Assembly: GCA_964035545.1 (NCBI GenBank)
Contig: OZ037766.1
Location: 32,839,773 to 32,903,772 of the forward strand
Direction: 5' to 3'
DNA length: 64,000 bases
DNA from: Bugula neritina
Taxonomy: Eukaryota; Bryozoa; Gymnolaemata; Cheilostomatida; Bugulidae
Part shown: positions 50,199-60,200 of the stretch, in pieces
Layout of the letters: each line of letters starts with the position of its first letter
Position numbering within the stretch: the stretch's first letter is position 1
Program-made: the position numbers and the translations under genes
Notes under the pieces: model-generated
The model's input: only the letters and a program-made list of their open reading frames with translations
What the model was told of the DNA's origin: nothing
Databases searched by the model: none

Positions 50199-53100
50199 AT
50201 GTCCAATATGGCCGTAGAGTTTGGACCCGATGGAGGAGGACGAATGAAGGTGGGAATGAAAGACAGTGTGCATTGTAGTGTTGCACTCAATCTGAAATTC
50301 TTTTCAAAGTATTTTTAAGAAATGTTTGTTTTAGTTATTTAGTTGAATGTACTTTTATTTGGCACTGTAGATGATATGTAGTGCTATATATTGGCCAGTA
50401 ATGGTCTAGTTAATAATAGCTGCAGTACTGAATACGTCCAAATTCTACACACATTAATGAATTTTGAAAGTACATTTTTGCACACTTCTCGATTATTTTA
50501 GATACACAACTCTTTGGTAGTGATTAGTTTGTTTTCTGTGAATAGCAGAGTTATGTCTAGTTTTCAATAAAAAATAAATTGAAATATATATTTGGTTTGA
50601 TTTTCTATCAGATAACTTATGTCAACTTACTGAGATTTTGCTAAGCTATGCAATGGCTGATCTATACTCATTAGTGGCCATGTTGATCAGTGTAGTAGTG
50701 GCCATGTTGGTCAGTGTAGTAGTGGCCATGTTGGTCAGTGCAGTAGTGGCCATGTTGATCAGTGCAGTAGTGGCCATGTTGGTCAGTGTAGTAGTGGCCA
50801 TGTTGGTCAGTGTAGTAGTGGCCATGTTGGTCAGTGCAGTAGTGGCCATGTTGATCAGTGTAGTAGTGGCCATGTTGGTCAGTGTAGTAGTGGCCATGTT
50901 GGTCAGTGTAGTAGTGGCCCTGTTGTTCAGTGTAGTAGTGGCCATGTTGTTCAGTGTAGTAGTGGCCATGTTGGTCAGTGTAGTAGTGGCCATGTTGGTC
51001 AGTGTAGTAGTGGCCATGTTGGTCAGTGTAGTAGTAGCCATTTTGATCAGTGTAGTAGTGGCCATGTTGTTCAGTGTAATAGTGGCCATGTTGGTCAGTG
51101 TAGTTGTGGCCATATTGGTCAGTGTAGTAGTGGGCATTGTCTAACTATAAAATGGCGTTAGCTGCTGAATAATATTTAGTTTTATTGCCTGCAGGGTGTG
51201 ACTGTTGTGAAGCCGATAGTGTATGGTAACATAGCTAAGCACTTTGGGAAGAAAAGGGAAGAGGATGGTCACACCCACCAAGTATGTGAGACTAAACAGT
51301 TTTGATTTAACTGGCCGAATATAACTAAACCATCTGGTTCTGGCTTCATCAGTCTATCTATTTTAGTCTGAGATTCAGCATTAGAATTTCTTTATCTAAA
51401 ACAATTATTTCAGTTGCTTTACCAAAAGTTTATTATATATTTCCTTAAATACTGCATTTGTTTCCTTAAATACTACATTTATATCCTTAAATACTACATT
51501 TATTTTAAGGTGGTTGTGTTCTCTTGCAGTGGACAGTCATTGTCAAGCCTTATAACAACGAAGACATGTCATCATTTGTTAAGAAAGTCATCTTTAAACT
51601 CCATGAAAGTTACACCAACCCAAACAGAGGTTCTGTATATTTTAGATGCAGCTAGTTTATGTAAATAATAAAACAATGAAATAGCACAAACAAATTATTA
51701 TGATGGAAAGCATTAAATATCCGTCTATAACTTTGAGTTTTGGTATCAGCCTGCAGAAGTTGCTAACTCCTCATACGTTGGTTCTCTTTTAAAGTTGTCA
51801 CTAAACCTCCATATGAAGTAACAGAAACAGGCTGGGGGGAGTTTGAAGTCGTTATCAAAATACATTTTCAAGATCCTAACGAAAGACCAGTAAGTAGATG
51901 CTTTGCTCCTGTCATCTTTGACACTTCTGACAACTTGCACTCATGTCATCCCTGACACTTCTGACACCTTGCACTCCTGTCATCTTTGACACTTCTGACA
52001 ACTTGTACCCCTGTCACCTCTGACACTTCTGACACCTTGTACCCCTGTCATCTTTGACACTTCTGACAACTTGTACCCCTGTCATCTTTGACACTTCTGA
52101 CAACTTGCACTCCTGTCATCTCTGACACTTCTGACACCTTGTACCCCTGTCATCTCTCACTCACCTGCTGTTACTAGGTAATATTATACTCTCATTCACC
52201 TGCTGTTACTTGTCAATATTATACTCTACTCACCTGCTGTTACTTGTCAATATTATACTCTCACTCACCTGCTGTTACTAGGTAATATTATACTCCTCAG
52301 GTCACCATATACTACCCCCTCAAGCTCTTCCACACCGATTCTACCGCTGTGCTCGGTAAGAAGCACCTAGTCAATGAGGTCTACGATGAACTGGTGTTCC
52401 ATGAGCCTTCAGCTATGATGCATCAATGTCTCACCAACACCAAACATCTCTCCTTAGCCGTTTATAAACACGAGATTGATTGTAAGTGGATACAACTCCG
52501 ATTCCTGTATGTAAACCGGACAAACTAAAATAACTTACATTTTGTTGAAGAGTTTCAAACAGTCGCTTAGGCTTTCACTTTTCCCCATTGCTTAGGTCAG
52601 GTTTTTCTACTGATTTTTAAAGTGAGTTGTGGAAACCTTAAGCTGCTGTTTATTGTGGAGACAATTCTGAACATCTTAAGGGATATGAAATATCCTTCAA
52701 AGTGATCAGTTCTATGACCAACTGCTGTTCAATCACCTGTACTATACTATATACTATACTATACTATATACTATACTATACTATATACTCTCTATACTAT
52801 ACTATATACTATACTATACTATACTATACTATATACTATACTATATACTATACTATATACTATACTATACTATATACTCTCTATACTATACTATATACTA
52901 TACTATATACTATACTATACTATATACTATACTATACTATATACTCTCTATACTATACTATATACTATACTATACTATATACTATACTATATACTATACT
53001 ATACTATATACTGTACTGTACTATATACTATACTATACTATATACTCTCTATACTATACTATATACTATACTATATACTATACTATATACTATACTATAT

Positions 53101-53891
53101 ACTACACTATACTATATACTATACTATACTATACTATACTATACTATACTATACTATACTATATACTCTCTATACTATACTATATACTATACTATATACT
53201 ATACTATACTATATACTATACTATACTATATACTATACTATATACTATACTATATACTATACTATACTATATACTATACTATACTATATACTATACTATA
53301 TACTATACTATACTATATACTATACTATATACTATACTATACTATATACTATACTATATACTATACTATACTATATACTCTCTATACTATACTATATACT
53401 ATACTATATACTATACTATACTATATACTGTACTGTACTATACTATACTAGCAGCTTGTTCAACTGTGCATTCTATTCATTTGGTAAACAAATTTCATCA
53501 TTTGGTAAACTGTATTATGTGCTATATTAAAAATCTGGCGAGAAAGTGGACAGATTATAGACTGAATGTAAACTGAATGCAGACTGATAGTAGACTGATT
53601 ATAGACTATAGACTGATTGTAGACTGATAGTAGACTGATTGTAGACTGATTGTAGACTGATTGTATAGACTGATTGTATAGACTGATAGTAGACTGATTG
53701 TAGAGTATTTCTTTGCAGTTGAAGAGAAAAAGAAAGCCACGCTGGTGAAGATTAACACGGCCAAGACTAAAGTCAGGTCAGAAATCACCGACTTGAGTAA
53801 CCGACTGAAAGAGTCGAGGGAGATGATTCAGAAAATGCAACAGGAAGTGAGGGTGCTCGAGTCGACCAGCAACCAATCAGCTGGCTCCTAA
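50199..53891 (+). CDS. YEATS4: YEATS domain-containing protein 4 (GAS41)
   Basis: A nuclear reader of acylated histone lysines, shared by the SRCAP and TIP60/p400 chromatin complexes that exchange H2A.Z. Six exons join in phase: 50199-50249, 51195-51281, 51530-51629, 51795-51889, 52301-52481 and 53719-53891. The 228 aa nearly equal the human length. The start has an in-frame stop just upstream and yields [17 protein letters not shown], aligned with the human start. The YEATS domain runs from about residue 18 to 140 ([20 protein letters not shown], then [12 protein letters not shown]). The acyl-lysine pocket is intact and in the same numbering as human GAS41: His71, Ser73, Tyr74, Trp93 (TETGWGEFE) and Phe96. 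A C-terminal coiled coil (about 180-220) has [20 protein letters not shown]. The introns are loaded with four unrelated repeat arrays, but the coding sequence is undisturbed. Confidence 0.96.
50672..51133. repeat. 24-bp minisatellite in YEATS4 intron 1, about 19 copies
   Basis: The core is GGCCATGTTGGTCAGTGTAG with a 24-bp period. The length (a multiple of 3, no stop in the unit) leaves frames open on both strands over the array; these are not genes. It ends about 60 bp before the exon 2 acceptor. Confidence 0.95.
51917..52160. repeat. 34-bp tandem repeat in YEATS4 intron 4, about 7 copies
   Basis: The units TTTGACACTTCTGACAACTT and CCCCTGTCATC alternate with a 34-bp period. A second short array of CTCACCTGCTGTTACT units follows at 52160-52290, up to the exon 5 acceptor. 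Confidence 0.88.
52738..53452. repeat. (ACTAT)n-type satellite, about 715 bp, in YEATS4 intron 5
   Basis: Nested ACTAT and ATACTATACTAT units are interrupted regularly by CTCTCT and rare GTACTGTACT. Higher-order blocks of about 130-150 bp can be followed between successive CTCTCT marks. Long frames reading Y, T, I and L residues are artefacts. Confidence 0.95.
53548..53706. repeat. AGACTGATTGT repeat before the YEATS4 last exon
   Basis: Units of 11-14 bp (AGACTGATTGT, AGACTGATAGT) run to within about 12 bp of the exon 6 acceptor at 53718. Confidence 0.85.
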
Positions 53892-54219
53892 CAAACTCTA
53901 ACCAATCAGAAACATTTTTGCATACATTTTGTAGTACAAACTTTGTCGACTGTTAGCTATTACTAGCATCGCATTTCATGTCCATTTGGGTTTCTGTGTA
54001 AATAGATAGAAATGGTGTATATTATAGGGTTGATGCGTCAAATGAGTCTTTATTCATGCGTGATGATTACTTTGTATTGGATCCTGCTTTCTTTTTTGAA
54101 TGATTTTGTACAATAATTGTAAAAATTATCCTGTAAAGTATTTGTATTTACAAATTTAGTGATAAGACATACTGGACTTGTTTAATTCCTTTTTTATTGT
54201 TGTAAAGTTGGTTTATGTG
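53892..54219. other. Convergent 3' region of YEATS4 and the gene at 54220-62605
   Basis: Only 328 bp separate the two stop codons on opposite strands. I found no AATAAA for YEATS4 before 54333; if that one is used, its 3' UTR overlaps the terminal exon of the opposite gene. Confidence 0.5.
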
Positions 54220-57200
54220 TTATATAATAGATAATACAATGTCAAGTGCTTTAGACAAGGCTAATGCATTCTCTGTCTTCACATGTTTAACGTTTACGGG
54301 TCGGTTGCAGTTCGTCCCCGCCTCTTCAATCTAATAAATAAATAATTTACGGTTATGTGCTATTAGAACACGGTCTATAGTTATTAGACCACAGTCTATA
54401 ATTATTAGACCACAGTCTATAATTATTAGATCACAGTTTATAGTTATTAGACCACAGTCTGTAGTTATTACACCACAGTCTATAGTTATTAGACCACAGT
54501 CTATAATTATTAGACCACAGTCTATAATTATTAGATCACAGTTTATAGTTATTAGACCACAGTCTGTAGTTATTAGACCACAGTCTATAGTTATTAGACC
54601 ACAGTCTATAGTTATTAGACCACAGTGTAAGTATCAAACTCATACTCACTAGAATAGGGCAGTCGGGACTGAATATGATGACATCACTAAATTCTTCCTC
54701 TTCTATGCTAGTCTGCGTGAGTCCCTGATCCCAGCCGGCTAGACTCACTCGTACATCATGTTTACCACCTGCAAACATACTGACCAATCAGCTTCAGGTA
54801 GACTAATCAATGAGCTTCGAGTAGACTAACCAATGAGCTTCGAGTAGACTAACCAATGAACTTTGAGTAGACTAACCAATGAGCTTGCAAGGGAAATATT
54901 TGGATACAGAAAAGCCAAATATAAACTAGTGAAATGCTATACCAACACTTGAAGCTCTTTAGTGCCATATGTATTGACCACATTTTTTGACTTACTCAAA
55001 GTAAATACTAATTCAGATTTCTTAAAGTGGTTTCCCAGTGCCTTAGAGAATCCTAGTCTGATATTCGCCCTTTTATCAATCTGCCTGAACACTTCTTGAT
55101 CTTTAGCGTTTGCTCCTTTGCCCATAAGATTTATGTTCAGGTGGGTGTCAAACACCTCCACAAATTTCCCTCTGAAACAAAAGTTTTATTATATTTTAGT
55201 GACATGAAAAAAGACCATGTCTTTGAAGTGTTCAATATTCGGGATAATACAGTTAGCCTGCTGCCTCACCTTTGAACTGGCAGCTTTAGCCAACTAACAT
55301 AGCACAGGGTAAAGTTCGTCAGCTGCTGAATCGTTGAGTCACCAACGTGTTGTCTAAAACTCTGCAACAGTTGGAAAGATACAGTATACAAGTATTAGAT
55401 AGATAACCTACCTGGATACAGTTTACAAGTATTACATAGATAACCTACCTGGATACAGTTTACAAGTATTACATAGATAACCTACCTGGATACAGTGTAC
55501 AAGTATTACATAGATAACCTACCTGGATACAGTGTACAAGTATTACATAGATAACCTACCTGGATACAGTATACAAGTATTACATAGATAACCTACCTGG
55601 ATACAGTATACAAGTATTACATAGATAACCTACCTGGATACAGTATACAAGTATTACATAGATAACCTACCTGGATACAGTATACAAGTATTACATAGAT
55701 AACCTACCTGGATACAGTATACAAGTATCACATAGATAACCTACCTGGATACAGTATACAAGTATTACATAGATAGACTACCTGGATACAGTATACAAGT
55801 ATTAGATAGATAAACTACCTGGATACAGTATACAAGTATCACATAGATAACCTAGATACAGACACAGAATACTTAAATCTACAGTACTAAGTCTCACCTC
55901 AGTAACCCCAGAACCCCGCCCTTTCCTGTACAAATGCTTGCCGCATCTCGTTATCACGTAGTTTACGTTTAATCCAAGGATTCTCTTCTGCATTGCATTG
56001 CTACAGGATGAAATAACTCCAACCAAACCTCTAAAATGTGTGTGGAATTACAGCATCATTTGAGTCATCTACTTGAAGCCATGATTGTTTTCTTTTAATT
56101 TTTATATGCAAAATGCATTGATGCTTTTTTCCTTTTAAGTTTTGAACATAAAAATAAAATTAAGTATATATTGTTATATAGTTATAGAATTCACCAGTAG
56201 ATTTGCCATCTGTCTTAATACTTACCTTTCTCTGGCCTTGTCAACTATGTTTCTGATGCTTTCCCAGTTGACCTGAAACATTGTTACATTCTCTACAAAT
56301 GATAGGAAAACGTGGAAAAGCCAGCAGCTTCTTATTTATAAAATGCCAAAGCAAGCATATTTGTAAACCATCCATATATGATAATTCAATATATTTTTCA
56401 TGCACTGCGTACAATTTGGACACTAAAAATGTTTTTAGATTCATGGTGTGAATATGATAGAAATGCACAAATAAACTTTAAGCATTACTATAGTTAGAGT
56501 AGAGCATAACACACAAACTCAGTAGATATTAAATAAACTTGTTGTGTAAAGCAGTGAACGTGTTTTATTGGTTTGAGGTGTGAATATAGAATATAAAGAG
56601 TGCTACTTTCTTACTAATACACTTTGCAGAAAATATGTAGCATTCTACATATGAAATTGTTTTTATCCCAGCAATACGCATGCTAAGCCTTTGCTAAACT
56701 AGCACCTGCCACATCACCTGACATCACCTGCCACATCACCTGCGAACACCTGCCAGCCACTCGTCCTGACATCACCTGCCACATCATCTGACATCACCTG
56801 TCACATCACCCGATACCACCTGCCATGTTATTACCTGCTAACACCTGCCACATCACCTAACAACACCTGCCATGCTGTTTATTACCTGCTTAGTTTTGCT
56901 GACTCTGGTCTGTAGCACGTCAAATATAAACAGGTTGTTTGGAGATTGCTGCGAAATCCTCTGATTGGTTATCTGTACTGCAGACGTCCGGCTGAGAGAT
57001 TTACTGCTGGATCTCAAACTCACACTTCGTCTGGATCGGAAGTCAAAAGCAGACTTCCTGTTTTTGTGTTCATTGTAGTAGCTGGATACGTCTTTCTGAA
57101 AAAATACTTCTTGTTGTTTATTATTGCTATTTATATCTTTGGCACTTTCAACTGTGATCTTATTATATATGAACTGTAACAGAAAATATGATTGGTTGAT

Positions 57201-60200
57201 TATGAACTTTGACATCAAACAGTTCGACTCATGCTCACTATTGGTTAGTTCTAATTACTGGGTATAGATGAATTGACTGAAAGCTGATTGGCTATGTACT
57301 GGAAGCTGATTGGCTATGTACTGGAAGCTGACTGAATACTGAAAGCTGATTAGCTACGTACTTGTATTTGAACAGAGGTGATTGTTTGGCTGCTGACGTG
57401 TCTACAGGCGGCTGGCATGGAATTCAATCTCTGTTTTTCTCTTGAGTTCGACTTTTGAGAAAGAGAAGGCAACTTAGAAATCTAAAAATATATAGTTATT
57501 ATCAGCACAGCAGGTCACGAGACTTCACCTTTAACCTTTAACCTTTGCCACAAAAGCTAATAGTTAACAGACACAATTTAAATAAATTAAGATATGTTGA
57601 AATACTTTTTTTAGTTGAAAATTTTGTTACAGTTGAAATTTAGCATAATTTGCAGGAAATTTCTTTTAGATATTTCTTAAGTCATAGAAAAGTATAATTA
57701 AAACCTGAAGTTGTTTAGACAGAAGATATTGCTTGTAAAGTAGATAATATTATGTACAGCTGCTGTCTAAAGAAAGAACTTTCACTGATGATTATTATCA
57801 GAAGTCTACCTTCTGCTTTGTTGCTGTTCTTCTTAAAGTGCGAGAGTTACTAGATGCGGGAATAAGAGATGGAGAGGAAGCTCTGTCAGGCAGTACAGAT
57901 CTTTTGATTGGTGGTAATAGAGAGTAGTGATTCAAATCTACCTTAAACATACGAGAGTATTACTAGAGAGTAGTGATTCAAGTCTACCTTAAACATACGA
58001 GAGTATTACTAGAGAGTAGGGATTCAAATCTACCTTAAACATACGAGAGTATTACTAGAGAGTAGGGATTCAAATCTACCTTAAACATACGAGAGTATTA
58101 CTAGAGAGTAGTGATTCAAATCTACCTAAACCTTCGAGAGCATCAATAGTATAGTTATAGTAAAAGCTATGAAATAGCTTTTGTTTAATTCTGAATGTAA
58201 ATGTGTTGCTCCAACTGGAATTCAAACCCAGACCTCCGGTTTGCAATCAGCCGAGCTAACCCTTACACCACAGGGCCTACAGAATTCCCAACAACACTAA
58301 ACACAACAATTTATTAGAAGCAAACCTGATACTTTCAACTCATCAATCCTGCTTTCACTGGCATTTTCTTTTTCTTTAGCGACATTTGACTCTTCCCTAG
58401 CGTAGATTAAACTCTGTTTCTCTTCATTGGGTGTGAGTGGAGGGTTGATGTACCAGGCGTAGTCAACTTTAGCTGACTCTACAACCTCCACCTCACTAAA
58501 TGCAGCACAAACCAATCTATAGTAAGACATTCTGTACCAGTCACAAATATCTCCTAATATTGCCTAATATGCCTGCACATTAAATAGCTATTAAACTCTG
58601 CAAGTGCATGGCCACAGTAACTAAAAAATTTAAACTAAATAATTGCTATAGCAGTAAAAATGGAGTTCTAACAGAAAAAATCTTTAGGAGTATTTTGTTA
58701 ATTTTTTGTAAGCAATTGGTATGAAGATGGGATCAGCTGACAATATATAGGTCACAGTATATACTTGCTTTCGGTTATTTAACGCAGATGTAAATAGACG
58801 GCAGGAGTTGATTGGCACACTTGTTGATAAATGCTGCCCTTTAAAATATCCTTGAAATGAAGGTTCTTCAGCTGTAGAAAGTCTATAGTCGGTAACCTGC
58901 AACGGTTTACACGAGTATCACAAGATTTACTTCTATTAATCAAGATTTTTGCACATTGTTAGTATCAAGCAAATATGCATACATTTTTTAAAATGATTAG
59001 AGAAAGTCAATGCATAAAAAAAGCGAGTTTTGGAATGAAACAAGGTGGTGCTAAAACCGCCTTACTTTACTGCCGTAGAGAAAATCTGAAAAGCGATTAG
59101 ATTCCTCCAGTAAAGTTTTGCTGTTGTGATTTTCTTCCGCCATTTTAGAATAACTCATCCTGCACGACTCCATGGTTGAGATGCCATGTGGGTCAAATGT
59201 CATCACCAACTTGACTGGTTCCTGTAAAACACTGATGTCTAGAGAATGAATTCATTAATTATGCTATAGGTTATATCCTATTCGGTATTTTACTCATATA
59301 CCACTAAGAATGGTAGCTGTTGTCAACATTTACCTGCCGAAGATTCAAATCTTCAAAATTCTCTTTTTGGGAACTTTGTTGGGACTCCACTATAGTTAAT
59401 GACGAGTGTGGAAATTCCGCAGCTGCACTATGCGCTGCTCCCTGAATCACTCGACTTACAAAGTTGGATGCTATTTGATCTTCGAATGAGTTTTGGGAAT
59501 TTTCTCTGTTCTCTGAGTTGTCAGCAGTTGCTTGGTCAGCAGTCTCTGGTGATGAATCTTGTAGTTGTTCTTCTGGCAGCGCAACTCTCTCTAAAAGATC
59601 CTCTTTAGTCTCAACAGCTGCCGCATCCCTTGGTATTTCTTCATTCATTAGTCTTATACCTGTGTTTATGAAGCCAGGGTTCTTCGTCGCCATTTCGACT
59701 GCTATATTTGATGCTGCGAAACTTATCAGCATGTCTATGAAGCTTGGTATTACTCGCTCGTTGAACTGAACCTTAGTGTGATCATGCCTTGATTTATCTG
59801 TTTTCTTCTGCTGCTGACTCAACACATCCATAGCCTCAGGACCAACTGGTTGTTGCGTCGGTATAAACCTTTGGGAGACATTAGAGCTAAGCCCCTCAAC
59901 TAAAGCTGAAGTAGCGTCACTACCTCCGCTGCTACTTGTACTTTCTGCAGGAGATTTTATGGTTGCAGACACAAGAGTTTTTGGTGAAACAGATTCTAAC
60001 AAAATATTTTCTGCTGTATAAGAATTATCAGATGGCTTATCTGCAGAGAGAGAGTTGATGTTACTACCGGCATCTTCCATTGAATCTTCATCAAGTTCTG
60101 TGGTAGATTTGAGGCCGTAATCAGGTTGTATTAAGTTGGTATTGGATAAAACTTCTCGCTCTAAATCGTGTTGCTGGTGCTCAAGGATCTGTTGTATATA

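Noticed and set aside
50638-51144. Open frames of 160-168 aa on both strands (MLVSVVVA and NMATTTLT repeats)
   Set aside because: 24-bp minisatellite in YEATS4 intron 1, flanked by a clear exon 1 donor and exon 2 acceptor.
52702-53451. Frame of 249 aa rich in Y, T, I and L
   Set aside because: (ACTAT)n satellite in YEATS4 intron 5.
54937-54995. Continuation of the exon at 55171-54996 to 54937
   Set aside because: The strong GTAAGT donor after LVFTL is the only one that keeps phase with the next exon (SGKHDVRV).
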